A DNA stretch of 64,000 nucleotides from Epiperipatus broadwayi (GCA_028023455.1 JAQFVV010000141.1:3144080-3208079), one strand, 5' to 3'. Positions 12,953 to 25,900 are shown, numbered from the stretch's first letter. Numbers and translations: made by a program. The notes: generated by a model not told the origin, from the sequence alone.

Positions 12953-13353
12953 AATATTTTGTTTAAATCGCATGTTGTTATTAAATTAGTAATGAATGGA
13001 AGGTTGCTGTTCTTCCACATGCGCCTTACTATTACCTTCAGACAGCCAGTAGTTGTTGAAACAGCGGTCTGAGGAGCGATCAGGCCTAGTTACATGACAG
13101 AGATTTTTTGACAAGAAAAGAATGATACCACTCTTCTCTTTTACTTAACTTTTATATATATAAGCCAGTCTTAAGCATCTTGGCTTGAAAGCATGAATAT
13201 ATAAACATATACAATTATTACTCACTGAGTTATTAATTTATGATATTACAGCCTGATCGCTCCTCAGACCGCTGTTTTAACAGCTATTGGCTGTCTGAAA
13301 GTTATAGTAAGGCGCATGTGGAAGAATAGCAACCTTCCAGTCATTACTAATTT
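12953..13353. mobile_element. MITE with about 105 bp terminal inverted repeats
   Basis: Arms near 12,973-13,085 and 13,252-13,353 match in inverse orientation through TATTAAATTAGTAATGA, GGAAGGTTGCTG, CCACATGCGCCTTACTAT and GCTCCTCAGACCGCTG. The 14 bp AATAATATCCAAAT occurs at 12,939-12,952 and 13,354-13,367, either as a target duplication or as part of the enclosing repeat. Noncoding. Confidence 0.75.
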
Positions 13354-14011
13354 AATAATATCCAAATGAAATTTATTCCTACGCTATTTTTATCGGATTT
13401 AGTAGGTCGAGTTTATTAGGAGAATTTATGATGGTTTGTATTATATTGCTTTTTTTTTCAACAAATAATACAAATAGATTGTTTAATAACTCTAAATTTC
13501 AAAATTCAAATTTAAATCAAAATTGTATTATATATGTAAATGTGGCTGACCATATATATATCTGTGAATCTAAATGTACATTGGAGAAGTGAATATGTTT
13601 TTATATAATAGAATTTTAAAAGAGAAACAATCATGAAAAGATGTAAATAACCTTCATCATCTCTTATATTTGATCATAATAAATCTTGTTAATATGGACT
13701 TAAATTTGATTATAAAAATATAAAAATTATACAAATTGAACGTTGCCACAATAAACGTAAAATAAAAGAGGCTATGTTGATTTCAAGAAATCATCATATG
13801 TTAATAAATCGGCAATCATCAATTGTTAAAATAACAGATTTGTGGAAAAACTAAACGAAATTGAACTATAGGTATTGTAAAAGGATGTTTCGTTTTGATT
13901 ATTCAATATTATATAATTCTACAGGATGTATAGTAGAAAGTACTTCTAAAAGAACTAATTAATATAAATTTTACTGTATTTTGAACATTTAATAGAAGAG
14001 CAATATAGAAA

Positions 14012-14378
14012 ATTCAAACCGCTCAAAGAAGTATGGAGAGGTGCATGTTGGGAATATCAAGAGGAGATCGAAAACGCAATATATAAGTAAGAGAACAAAC
14101 AGGTGTAACTGACCTCATTGAAAAAATTAAAAGACTGAAGTGGAACTGAGCTGGATATATTGTTAGAAGAGATGATATTAGATGGACAATTGAAATATTA
14201 AACTGGATTCCAAAAGATTGAAAAGACCTAGAAAGAGACAACATGTGAGATGGATGGATGAAATAAGAAAATGTGCAGGGGTGATGTGGAGAAGAGAAGC
14301 TAAAAATCGAAGATGGATTGAACTTGGAGAGACCATCATTCTGCAGAGGATTGATAATGGTTGTTGATGGTGATGATA
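14012..14378 (+). pseudogene. Second RTE-type 3' end fragment
   Basis: Homologous to 77-413 and slightly longer at the 5' side, where the codons read QRSMERCMLG, the familiar block at the start of the RTE C-terminal tail. It continues through WTIEILNW and WIPKD-like motifs to a GATGGTGATGATA tail. Stops and frameshifts break the frame. It ends against the LTR fragment at 14,390. Confidence 0.8.
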
Positions 14379-14389
14379 TATTTATATAT

Positions 14390-14706
14390 TGTAATAGAAC
14401 AGGATTTTACCTGATCTGATAATAGGTTCTCTAGGTCTTCACAATGAATAAGATAGTCTATTTTGATCCTTGTGACAGTATACCAACACACGCTTTAATA
14501 TAATTTCTAGGAGAGGAGAGGTTAATAATTAACTGAATATTAAACTATATACATATGCTCATTTCCTCCTTACCATTATTCCTGTCCATTATTTCCTGGT
14601 TTGAAACTCATGGAAAATCTACATAATCATCTAGTTGTTTATATTAATGTTACTTAAAATACGGGTAGGCATAAACATGTATAGGTGTTTAATGATATAT
14701 ATATAT
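14390..14706 (-). repeat. LTR-end fragment of the gag-pol family, minus strand
   Basis: Reverse complement matches 21,690-22,004, the end of the LTR that precedes the decayed gag-pol relic: shared CATTGTGAA, ACCTA, CAGGTAAAA and the terminus CCTGTTCTATTACA. The fragment is cut at a TA-rich tract by the element starting at 14,707. Whether the sequence after 19,714 is its continuation is uncertain; only weak similarity was seen. Confidence 0.65.
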
Positions 14707-16819
14707 TGTAACGATCGAAATGAAAGTGAAGATCGAATCTAATTGCAAACACAATATCTGCTCTACAAGGGCGCCATCTAGGCATTTGAGCCTAGAAAAA
14801 CTTATAGAGTAGGCAGATACGCGCCGTTAAGATTCCACTTTATTTAAATATTCAGATCGTTAGCCCAAGTCACTAGCTCATTGGAGTAGCAGAGATAATA
14901 AAATATAAATTTTATATCTTAAATATAAAAGAATAAAAGCCACTGCCAGAAATTAACACATAAAATATTTATTTACGCACATATAAAATCATTCTAAATT
15001 CGAGGAATAGGTTTAACATTTTTTTTAGATTTTTATATTACTCTTTATTTTTACATTTACATAAATTTCAATGATTTTAAATTTTTTTATTTAGATTGTC
15101 AAGTATGAATAGACTACATAGATCTGCATCTGAAAATAAAACATTTTATCCCTATTTAACCCTAGGCTAAAATTCGCAGTCAAACTGGCATCAATCCATC
15201 TGATACATTTATGTATTCAATGTAGCATGGAAATACAACAGCACAAAGATACTATACTGTCAGGAATGGACATCTGAACAATATAGTTTAAGAAATACAG
15301 GAATATGATGTCTGTATAGCAAGAAGAACAATAAAATAAAAACTCCATAGGAAGGGACCGCGATCCTTTTGCCGACTTACAATCCCATCCATAGGCAAAG
15401 GGTTGGTGCGGTGTATACAGCGATTCTGCACGTAGCGAAACTCATACTACATCTACTAATTACACAAATATATCCAATCCATTGACCCAATTCAACAACG
15501 ACACAAATAACCTAAGATTACCCTCCCCTAATATAACTTTACAAATCTATATAGCCATTCACGCCCGACTTAAGTTTAATATTTAGATACGTTCGCACAA
15601 ATGAGTTTAAAAATGTTGGGTATAGATCGATTACATAGATTCCACGGTCAAAAACATTTCAAAATAAACATAAATGATCAAAATACAAAATTATTGATAC
15701 CGACAATCGCAGAGGGAAACTTATAAGTAACCCAATAGTATTCACCATAAGATACTTGCATTGTCACCAATAACTTAAAAGACATCCGAATAAATACATT
15801 TTAGATACTCACTGTAAGGTATCATTATTTATCGAATGTCTATATATTTTGATCAAATATGAAAACCAAAATATAATTAACCGCAAACGAATCCATGCAA
15901 GCATCTATAAACAACTTAAAATTTCCTCATTTAAAATTTAACAATAAATATCAATACAATAAATAATAAATGGAAATGATTTTTTTTTATCAAACGCACA
16001 CATATATAAAATTTCACATTATCAATTTAGTTGATACAACAGTCAGAGAAAAGTTCCTTTTTATAAAATTTAAATTTACTTATCAATCTTTAAAGTTCTT
16101 AATTAATGTTATGATTTTAACAATTGTTCAGTTCTATTGCTTACGGTATAGAAGTCCATGTTCCCGTTGGCAATTCCCACGCAGACTTTCCTGGAAGACC
16201 GGTCTGATGTTTTGGAGGTGGCAGTTGCTGGTTCTGTCCTGGTATCACAGTCTTTGCATTTTTAAATAAGTGAGTGAGGACGACAAGTGCGTCTTGTCGC
16301 CAGACTCACCAAAATCAAGTTGGAAAAAGCTCTCTGACTGGAACTCAATATTTTTTTCTTTTTATAGTCCTCCTATGGATTCCATGAACAAAAACGTCAC
16401 TGTTCTGTTTTTTCGTTATGGTCCGGGCCTTTATTTGGCTTCCATTAGTCAAGCTAAAATCCCTTTCTTCTCTTATCTAACTTTCCATTTGACTTTTTAA
16501 TTAAACAGCTTTTAGATAATTAATAAACAATCATTTCCATTTATAGATTACAGGAATTAATTAATACCTGTTTTTATTTTAACTTACGTTATTTTTTTTA
16601 TTAAAATACTTTTATAAATCTTTTTTTACAAAAAATACATTCAAATACCTTTTTTTTTTTATTTATTAAAAAAAAATATTTTTAAAGTTTAGCATCTGTG
16701 CGAATGTATATACGTATAACAAACATTTTTAATTTTAGCGTTTAGTTTTTTACTTTTATTTGCGAACTTTTAAGTTTTTATTTTAAATTAATGTAATGAC
16801 ATATTTATATATCGTTACA
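14707..16819 (+). repeat. 5' LTR of the coding-less element
   Basis: Begins TGTAACGAT, ends ATCGTTACA. It aligns along its length with 17,618-19,714, with few substitutions and small indels (for example a short stretch near 15,807 missing from the 3' copy). ORFs at 15,970-16,269 and 16,270-16,500 recur in the 3' LTR and are not supported as genes. Confidence 0.85.
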
Positions 16820-17006
16820 TATCAGTAAACTTCCTCAAAAAAATAAAAACATTAAAAAAAAAAAAAAAGAATTTACTTAGTGTTAGTAATTACATTACAC
16901 AAATTTGTTATATATGAAATTTCAAAAGGACAAAACTTTTTTTTCTTTTTTTAAAAGACAAAACAGTAATTACAAATATAATGAAAAAAAAATTTTTTTT
17001 TTTTTA

Positions 17007-17559
17007 TAGAGAGTGTGGTATGTGCGTCATACCACATCTCTCAAATACACAACGTTGGAACTGTCCGAAAAAACTGTATTTCCCTTTTTATATTATCCAC
17101 ATGGATTCAATGAACAAAACATCACTAGTCTATCACTTTCGTTAGGGTCCGAGCCAAGGCTTAGTGCTTCCATTGGTCAAGCTAAAATTTCTTTCTTCTC
17201 TTATCTAACTTTTCATCTGACTTTTTAATTACACAGCTTTTAGACAATTAATAAACAATCATTTCCATTTACAGATTACAGGAATTAATTAATACCTGTT
17301 TTTACTTTAACTTATGTTATTTTTTTATTAAAATATTTTTATATTTCAATCTGGTATTTTTTTATTAAAAAAAATACGTTCAGATACTTTTTTTTTTTTT
17401 TGTTTATGAAAAAAAATATTTTTAAAGTTTAGCATCTGTGCGAATGTATATACGTATAACAAACATTTTTAATTTTAGCGTTTAGTTTTTTACTCTTATT
17501 TGCGAACTTTTAAGTTTTTATTTTAAATTAATGTAACGACATATTTATGTATGGTTACA
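17007..17559 (+). repeat. Internal duplicate of the LTR 3' part
   Basis: Resembles the last 550 bases of the LTRs (blocks GGATTC.ATGAACAAAA, GTCAAGCTAAAAT, TAGCATCTGTGCGAATG) and ends ATGGTTACA, followed by the same TATCAGTAAACTTCCTC leader that follows the 5' LTR. The element therefore contains LTR-leader, LTR(3' part)-leader, LTR. Confidence 0.8.
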
Positions 17560-17591
17560 TATCAGTAAACTTCCTCAAAAAACAAAAACAT

Positions 17592-17615
17592 TAAAAAAAA
17601 AAGGGGGGGGGGCAG
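17592..17615 (+). other. Polypurine tract before the 3' LTR
   Basis: A run of about ten A followed by about ten G and GCAG ends two or three bases before the LTR start TGTAAC at 17,618. This is the expected place for the plus-strand DNA primer of an LTR retrotransposon. Confidence 0.7.
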
Positions 17616-17617
17616 TT

Positions 17618-19714
17618 TGTAACGATCGAAATGAAAGTGAAGATCGAATCTAATTGCAAACACAATATCTGCTCTACAAGGGCGCCATCTAGGCATTTGA
17701 GCCTAGAAAAATTTATAGAGTAGGCAGATATGCGCCGTTAAGATTCCACTTTATTTAAATATTCAGATCGTTAGCCCAAGTCACTAGCTCATTGGAGTAG
17801 CAGAGATAATAAAATATAAATTTTATATCTTAAATATAAAAGAATAAAAGCCACTGCCAGAAATTAACACATAAAATATTTATTTACGCACATATAAAAT
17901 CATTCTAAATTCGAGGAATAGGTTTAACATTTTTTTTAGATTTTTATATTACTCTTTATTTTTACATTTACATAAATTTCAATGATTTTAATTTTTTTTA
18001 TTTAGATTGTCAAGTATGAATAGACTACATAGATCTGCATCTGAAAATAAAACATTTTATCCCTATTTAACCCTAGGCTAAAATTCGCAGTCAAACTGGC
18101 ATCAATCCATCTGATACATTTATGTATTCAATGTAGCATGGAAATACAACAGCACAAAGATACTATACTGTCAGGAATGGACATCTGAACAATATAGTTT
18201 AAGAAATACAGGAATATGATGTCTGTATAGCAAGAAGAACAATAAAATAAAAACTCCATAGGAAGGGACCGCGATCCTTTTGCCGACTTACAATCTCATC
18301 CATAGGCAAAGGGTTGGTGCGGTGTATACAGCAATTCTGCACGTAGCGAAACTCATACTACATCTACTAATTACACAAATATATCCAATTCATTGACCCA
18401 ATTCAACAACGACACAAATAACCTAAGATTACCCTCCCCTAATATGACTTTACAAATCTATATAGCCATTCACGCCCGACTTAAGTTTAACATTTAGATA
18501 CGTTCGCACAAATGAGTTTAAAAATGTTGGGTATAGATCGATTACATAGATTCCACAGTCAAAAACATTTAAAAATAAACAAACGATCAAAATACAAAAT
18601 TATTGATACCGACAATCGCAGAGGGAAACTTATAAGTAACCCAATAGTATTCACCATAAGATACTTGCGTTGTCACCAATAACTTAAAAGACATCCGAAT
18701 AAATCCGTAAGGTATCATTATTTATCGAATGTCTATATATTTTGATCAAATATGAAAACCAAAATATAATTAACTGCAAACGAATCCATGCAAGCGTCTA
18801 TAAACAACTTAAAATTTCCTCATTTAAAATTTAACAATAAATATCAATACAATAAATAATAAATGGAAATGATTTTTTTTTTATCAAACGCACACATATA
18901 TAAAATTTCACATTATCAATTTAGTTGACACATAAGTCAGAGAAAAGTTCCTTTTTATAAAATTTAAATTTACTTATCAATCTTTAAAGTTCTTAATTAA
19001 TGTTATGATTTTAACAATTGTTCAGTTCTATTGCTTACGGTATAGAAGTCCATGTTCCCGTTGGCAATTCCCACGCAGACTTTCCTGGAAGACCGGTCTG
19101 ATGTTTTGGAGGTGGCAGTTGCTGGTTCTGTCCTGGTATCACAGTCTTTGCATTTTTAAATAAGTGAGTGAGGACGACAAGTGCGTCTTGTCGCCAGACT
19201 CACCAAAATCAAGTTGGAAAAAGCTCTCTGACTGGAACTCAATATTTTTTTCTTTTTATAGTCCTCCTATGGATTCCATGAACAAAAACGTCACTGTTCT
19301 GTTTTTTCGTTATGGTCCGGGCCTTTATTTGGCTTCCATTGGTCAAGCTAAAATCCCTTTCTTCTCTTATCTAACTTTCCATCTGACTTTTTAATTAAAC
19401 AGCTTTTAGATAATTAATAAACAATCATTTCCATTTATAGATTACAGGAATTAATTAATACCTGTTTTTATTTTAACTTACGTTTTTTTTTTTTTATTAA
19501 AATACTTTTATAAATCTTTTTTTACAAAAAAATACATTCAAATACCTTTTTTTTTATTTATTAAAAAAAAATATTTTTAAAGTTTAGCATCTGTGCGAAT
19601 GTATATACATATAACAAACATTTTTAAATTTAGCGTTTAGTTTTTTACTTTTATTTGCGAACTTTTAAGTTTTTATTTTAAATTAATGTAACGACATATT
19701 TATATATCGTTACA
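17618..19714 (+). repeat. 3' LTR of the coding-less element
   Basis: Near-identical to 14,707-16,819 and followed by a (TA)n tract at 19,716-19,731. The 76-codon ORF at 19,164-19,394 is the twin of the one at 16,270 and reflects LTR duplication. Confidence 0.85.
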
Positions 19715-20147
19715 GTATATATATATATATAAGTGGGCATTTATACGTATGTGCGAAGATATGACGAATTGAAAAGTCAATATAGAAAAATTACCCCGAA
19801 TATTTTTAATGTAAACACTTATATAAATTTAATAAATATATTTACAGTAAGTAACATTTTAATAAAGAAAATGTATAACAAACTATAAAGCATTTAATTT
19901 AACATTTATGTTTGAACTTTGCTTATAATTTATTTCAATTCTTATTCCAAACCCTTATCATCTTCAAGGAATAGCCATTTGATGTCCATGTTAATATAAA
20001 TGAAATTTGTTTTATGTTTTTATTATCTCAATCGTCCTTGCGTGGTAAATTGTTATATGGAAGTCGTAATTCATTTTATTTTCATTGACTTAATACATTA
20101 AATTCCTACCTGTCATAGTGATAATATGGGATCCCTCTCTTATATAT
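19715..20147. other. Unassigned segment between two LTR elements
   Basis: AT-rich, starting with a TA repeat, with no gene or clear paralogue. It could be remnant flank of the reversed LTR fragment at 14,390, but the match is too weak to claim. Confidence 0.35.
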
Positions 20148-22004
20148 TGTAGTTATGATACTGCCAAGAAAGGCCATTTATAATAGAAATAGTTAAGTAT
20201 ATTGAAAACTTCAATAAAAATATCAGTATAAATAAACAAAAAAAAATACATAACGGTGCAATTGTACGACTGTTTGGAATAAATATATATTAGGTAACAA
20301 CGTAACTTTACCTTGGTGATGATCGGATTTGTGTGCTAAAAAGTTTTCATCTATAACCCATACTTTATCTTACTTACAATAACGACAAAAATATTTCTCC
20401 ATTATGTTTCTTATTAACATTTATTTTCCCCCTGGTATGCATATTAAAGGAAAGATATGAATGAAAGCATTTAAATAAAATATAAAAATAAATAAATTTC
20501 ATGATGACAATCTAAATGTTGTTTAAAAATTTGTAAGGAAATATGTCCTAGTGAATCATTTTAATAATCCTCATTAAAACATTTTGGGTATAAATGGTAA
20601 AATCTGACTATTCAAAAACATCCATAATGTCATCTACCCTTTATATTCATGGAACTTCTGCTTTGGAAGTGACAGTTGTTGTATACATTTATTAAGAATA
20701 AACATATTTTGTGGCACAGGTGTTAAGTGCTACATCAAATTCATCTCAGTTCTGACAATTATAGATCCATGAGTGACACCTTTTGCTACCCGATGTCGTT
20801 TTTGTACTTAGCAATGAATGCATGGTTGTCTGTATAGCTATTTATATAAATTTATTGAAATACCTTGAATAAAATACCATCAATATTTCCCTATACTACT
20901 AGATATTCTTAATTCTAGATAATTCGATCAACAATTTAGAAATAACAACACTTTGTAAACGAATTAATTTTGAAGATTTCACTTTGGAATTCCCAAGTTG
21001 GCTAGTAATAAGTCTATATACTTTTCTTATTTTATTGAATATTCAAATATTTTATGACGATTTTAATTCAATAGTGGCTGATATTTTTATTTGAATTGCA
21101 GGATCAAATTGCAGTTTATTCAGCCAATGAGAAGGTTTTATCTTAATTCTGAAAACTAGTTCAGTTGCTGTTCTTTTCCTGTTCACGCTAGGATTATCTA
21201 AGATAATTTTAGACAACTTTTAATATTAAGTTTGTGATTTTGATTTAGGCCAATTTCTTACGTCATTAATAATGATCATTATATATAGATAATATTGCAA
21301 TAACAATACAAAAAATATTTATTTCCTTTAAAATAAGCTTTTAATTCTTGCTTGCCTTGCGTTTATTTTATCTGAGCTTATTTCTCTCATTTTGTTGTAA
21401 TATGTCCAAGTTATATCATAATAAATGACATAATTTTAATACAGATTACTTGTATTTATTGCATGATTAATTTGGAGTTTATATGGGTATTACACATAAT
21501 GGTATATCACTTATAGTGCTTCATGTTTATAAGTTTAGTGTTTATTAAAGAATGATACTATATTGGATCTTGGATAAGAATTAGACCAAAAGATGTGTAA
21601 ATGATATTGGGAAGAACATAAGGTCCACCCCTTACATAACTTCTCACATGCTTCTAAATATTTCTGCACACTAACATATATTTTCGTGTATCCACACTTA
21701 TCATTAAATAACTACTCATGTTTATGTTTATCCATATTATAAATGATACTAATATACCTTGAACTAGACATTTATGTTGATTCTCCACGAGTTTGAAACC
21801 AAGTATTAACGATAATAAATGATGATAAGGTTGAGGTGAGTATAGGTATAGTTTAATATTTAGTTGATTATTAACCTCTTCTCTCCAATGAGTGAAATTA
21901 AAGTGTATGTGGCTATATAGGCGCAAGGATTAAAATAAACTTATATTCATTGTGAAAACCTAGCGTATCTATTAACATACCAGGTAAAAGCCTGTTCCAT
22001 TACA
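20148..22004 (+). repeat. LTR of the decayed gag-pol element
   Basis: Starts TGTAGTTATGATACTGCC just after a TATATAT tract and ends CCTGTTCCATTACA, 1,857 bp. Support comes from two partial copies: 14,390-14,706 matches its end, and 39,593-42,150 matches 20,154-21,640 in inverse orientation. A TGG-starting primer-binding candidate follows after one base. The 90-codon minus ORF at 21,654-21,926 lies inside it and is not called. Confidence 0.65.
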
Positions 22005-22005
22005 T

Positions 22006-22026
22006 TGGCGCTACCAATCGCGGAGC
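22006..22026 (+). other. Candidate primer-binding site
   Basis: TGGCGCTACCAATCGCGGAG lies one base after the LTR end. It resembles TGGCGCTTTCCAAT at 48,514 after the 5' LTR of the 45,992 element, suggesting a shared tRNA primer whose 3' end would read GCGCCA. I could not match it to a particular tRNA. Confidence 0.5.
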
Positions 22027-23880
22027 ATTTACGCACATATCAATATTACGATTCAAGTTTCATTTCCTTACATGTGACAGTACCAATCGCTAGGGGTCTA
22101 GAATCGTCTGTTAATGTTATATTTGATTATATATTTAAAATATAACCAATAGCGGGTTTCATCAGATTTTATGATTGTCTACAATTCAAAATTTTCAACA
22201 GTAAAAACAATAAATCATAAACATATTTAATTATAATTTTTTTTATTTTTTGGTATGACAAAAGGTACTTGAATACTGAAATTTACTTATGAGTAAAAAC
22301 ATAAAATATATGACAGTCAACGACTAAAAATGCTTTAAAATGGAGAGAATGAATTTAAGGAGGAATAAAGTACTAAACATCACATGATCACTATCTCATA
22401 CTAACACAATAATTGTTATTAAACAATTCAAAATACAGCAAAACTCTCCATATAGTAGTGCCATCTTGTGCTAACAAGAGCAATCAATGGATGCCAGAAG
22501 GCTTGTGCATAAAATCCCTATCTAGTGCCTACTCATCCAATATCCCCAGACTAGTTTCTGGCTTGTGGCCTTCATCAGTGAGGAGCCTTGGATCTGAGAG
22601 CACTGCACCTAGATCTTAGGATCTAATGCAACCCTCCAGCACCCACCTTTTAACTCTATTTAACTACAAAACTATGAGAATGAAATTGAAAACACTTAAT
22701 ATTTTCAACCCAAGCTCAATAGCTTATATAGTCATATGGGTCTGAAGCTATTGAGCTTGGGTTGAAAATATTAAGTGTTTTCAATTTCATTCTCAAAGTT
22801 TTGTAGTTAAATAGAGTTAAAAGGTGGGTGCTGGAGGGTTGCATTAGATCCTAAGATCTAGGTGCAGTGCTCTCAGATCCAAGGCTCCTCACTGATGAAG
22901 GCCACAAGCCAGAAACTAGTCTGGGGATATTGGATGAGTAGGCACTAGATAGGGATTTTATGCACAAGCCTTCTGGCATCCATTGATTGCTCTTGTTAGC
23001 ACAAGATGGCACTACTATATGGAGAGTTTTGCTGTATTTTGAATTGTTTAATAACAATTATTGTGTTAGTATGAGATAGTGATCATGTGATGTTTAGTGG
23101 TTTAACACCAATCCTGCCTAATAGGATAGTGGTGGCTATGGTTGTTAAAGAGCCAAAGACACCAAAATGTATGGGTACTGAATTGAGTTCAGACCCATAT
23201 GACTATATAAGCTATTGAGCTTGGGTTGAAAATATTAAGTGTTTTCAATTTCATTCTCATAGTTTTGTAGTTAAATAGAGTTAAAAGGTGGGTGCTGGAG
23301 GGTTGCATTAGATCCTAAGATCTAGGTGCAGTGCTCTCAGATCCAAGGCTCCTCACTGATGAAGGCCACAAGCCAGAAACTAGTCTGGGGATATTGGATG
23401 AGTAGGCACTAGATAGGGATTTTATGCACAAGCCTTCTGGCATCCATTGATTGCTCTTGTTAGCACAAGATGGCACTACTATATGGAGAGTTTTGCTGTA
23501 TTTTGAATTGTTTAATAGAGGAATAAAGTAATAGTTCATGTGGACATAAAATTTTGTTTTAGCAAAAATAGTAAAAGTGAAACCGACAATGATGAATAAT
23601 TCCATGATGTACGCTATAATAAAAAATATTTATCAAATGTTCAAAATTAAACTAGTAAATAGTATAAAGTACTAGAAAATTTCATGATTACCAGAAGTAA
23701 ACTCAAAATAGCAGAATAGAAACGAGTATTGAAAAAAAAAAGTTGAAATAAGAGGTGAAATGAATAGAGAACAAATAAAATGTTATATTTCAGAAGATAG
23801 AAAAATAGAACAGGACTTAAGTATATTTGGGGTGACAACTGCAAACATTATTCAACCCCCCCCCCCAATACTAAAACTAC
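22027..23880 (+). repeat. Leader of the decayed gag-pol element, interrupted by a foldback
   Basis: Noncoding AT-rich leader between the LTR and the gag relic. The parts 22,264-22,372 and 23,531-23,690 are reverse complements of the window start (1-609) and become contiguous when the foldback insertion 22,373-23,517 is removed. A run of about ten C lies near 23,857-23,867. Confidence 0.55.
22373..23517. mobile_element. Foldback insertion A: three copies of one repeat in -,+,+ order
   Basis: Inserted in the leader and flanked by a 13 bp duplication GAGGAATAAAGTA (22,360-22,372 and 23,518-23,530). The uninterrupted paralogue at 1-609 confirms the insertion. A minus unit (22,373-22,741) is followed by an inverted copy (22,742 to about 23,100), a spacer and a third plus copy (about 23,205-23,517). 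All contain GCCACAAGCCAGAAACTAGT and TTATGCACAAGCCTTCTGG. The repeated 68- and 96-codon ORFs in it are the repeat itself read in one frame. Confidence 0.85.
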
Positions 23881-23989
23881 AAATAAACGAGAGGAAGAGA
23901 AAGGAAACCTAATGATCTACCTTTCAATCAAATGATATTGATGATACAACAAATATCTATGGGTATGAAGACTTAGTTAAAATTTATGA

Positions 23990-25260
23990 AGAATAAATTG
24001 AAAGTAGATATAAAAGCTGATCAACAGCAAATGAAGTATGAATTGAAAGCAGATATAAAACGTATCAACAGCAAATGATGGATAATGTAACAAAAAAATT
24101 ATCAAAAATTAGATAATTCAAATATTGAACTCAGGTTATAGAAGAAAAAGACCTTATATTCGAGATTCGATCTATCTAAATTGAAAGAAAATTAAAAAAT
24201 AAAATATAAATACCTGGAAATGAAAACAATTTATGATAATTTTAAGATAAATATAATCAAAATCAAAAATAATACCAAAAATATATCAATGAAAAAATGA
24301 AGAATATCCATATAGAAATCAGTCAGTATAAAAAAGAACAAAATACTAAATAAGATACTCATGGAAAAAAATACAACAATGGAAAACGATTATCTATATT
24401 CTAACTAGAAAGAAAACTTGATGGAAACCGAAATAAAGAAAAATAAAAATAGTGTTGAAATTTTATTGGTAAATCATATCAGTAAATTTAGTGAATCAAT
24501 TAGAAAACAGTAATATTTCAGTAAATAAAACAAAAGCAAACTTAAAGGGTGGATATGATACAAGATTAGATAAAATTAAATAAAAATAAAGTTAAATTTT
24601 TCAAAATGTTAAATCTTCCAAAGATGAAGGGACATGAAAGAAATTAAATTGTATTTTGGAATTTATTAACAGAATTGAGGAAAAGAAAAAAAAATAAGAT
24701 TGAAGATCAATATGAAATCGGTAATGAGAGTGAATATCTACATATAACACAAAATAATAAAAGTATCACCTACCCAATTGAAGAATATGTAAATACTCAA
24801 ATCCCCCAATCGCCAATCAATGTCCAAAAATAATATCGCAAATTTTTTAACTATACCCTCCAAAACAATACAATAAATGAATTCGCGAAATTAAACGTAT
24901 TTAATGGTCTGACCAATGTCGCTACCATTGAACACTTAAAAAAGTTTAAATTTGTATTTTTCGGTCAACACAATCTTTCAGAAGGCGAGAAGTTAATAGT
25001 GGCATACAGCCATCTACAAGGAGATATTCTATCTTGGTGGGAATAGTTAGTTCATGCACCTAAAACATTTAATAACTACCAAATATTGCGAATAAAGAAC
25101 TTTTGGAATAACGATCACCAAAAAGATTTGTTACACTAAATATTGCAAGAAAAATATAAACGTGTTTCTGAAGAAACATTTTCTAAGATTTTTAGAAGGA
25201 AAGTGGTTAAATTAAAACAGTCAGATACATACAATCTTAGTCAAAAATCACACAATCCGA
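23990..25260 (+). pseudogene. Decayed Gag-like capsid gene of the gag-pol element
   Basis: The first part is a lysine- and asparagine-rich region with repeated LKADIK-like segments. From about 24,880 the translation resembles the capsid block of the two intact Gag ORFs in this window: FNGLTN..TIEHLKKF, AYSHLQGD then SWW (25,033-25,041), FWNND, and QEKYKRVSEETF. Stops are present after SWWE and elsewhere. In Ty3/gypsy-like elements this protein would form the particle shell. Similarity to the intact ORFs is clear, but it cannot be functional. Confidence 0.75.
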
Positions 25261-25739
25261 ATAGTACAACATAAATTGCTTTTGAAGATAGAGCAATTTT
25301 TATTATGCCCAATACATAAAATATTGAACCGACTGCTGATTTATTAAATAACATTGATAGCAACAATCAGATTATAATGTACATATATTCAGAAAAAATA
25401 AAAGAGAAAACACCAATAAATGATATCAATTACAAGAGTAGAAAGAATAATAATGTAAAAATAATGGTAAAGCAATAAAAAAGATATCATAAAAAGTAGA
25501 ACGGTTGACTATCACCACTATATATCAAACATCATTAATACAGCATTCACAAGCAAACGAAATCAAATGAAATGTTGCTATAATAAAGATATATGCAAAG
25601 CTTCAAATAAGGAAATTAATAAGAGAATTGGAAAGTAATACCTCTCCTCAAGGACCCATATTAAAAACGAAGGATAAAATCAAATCAATAATAAAAGAAA
25701 TGGCCAACTTATCTGTTCATGAGAAGTCAAATGCCTACT

Positions 25740-25900
25740 TACACTTTACAAAGTTGTTTCATTATAGAAATATTGTTTGAGGATTTAAGAGTCAAAGCCT
25801 AGTTAGATACTGGTAGCCAAATCTCTGTTATTTATGGCGAATTTTATAAAAAGGTTATGAATAAAAATCCAAACATTTAAACACTATCCATCATGCCAGT
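25740..25900 (+). pseudogene. Retropepsin-like protease relic
   Basis: LDTGSQISVIYG at about 25,803-25,838 is the catalytic Asp-Thr-Gly motif context of an aspartic retropepsin, which cleaves Gag-Pol. It lies between the gag relic and the RT relic as expected. Flanking stops and frame breaks show decay. Confidence 0.7.

Larger units (their letters stand above)
11938..13985. mobile_element. Composite foldback: outer inverted arms with nested hairpin and MITE
   Basis: Outer arms about 11,938-12,582 and 13,368-13,985 are diverged reverse complements, starting at a shared TCAAAATACAGTA and including matching blocks such as GTACATTTAGATTC and CCTAATAAACT. Between them lie an AT-only hairpin (12,582-12,939) and a separate inverted-repeat MITE (12,953-13,353). 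No transposase ORF is visible, so this is a non-autonomous foldback-type structure. Confidence 0.75.
14707..19714 (+). mobile_element. Internally deleted LTR element, no coding sequence
   Basis: Two nearly identical LTRs of about 2.1 kb start TGTAACGATCGAAATG and end ATCGTTACA, giving a 9 bp terminal inverted repeat TGTAACGAT/ATCGTTACA. Only about 0.8 kb lies between them, mostly a duplicated 3' part of the LTR plus A-rich leader. A polypurine tract of A then G sits just before the 3' LTR. With no gag or pol it is non-autonomous. TA repeats flank both sides, but an exact target duplication is not clear (ATAT versus GTAT). Confidence 0.85.

Noticed and set aside
22413-23605. Repeated 68-codon ORF (and its 96-codon extension)
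   Set aside because: It is the foldback family sequence read in one frame, noncoding in other copies.
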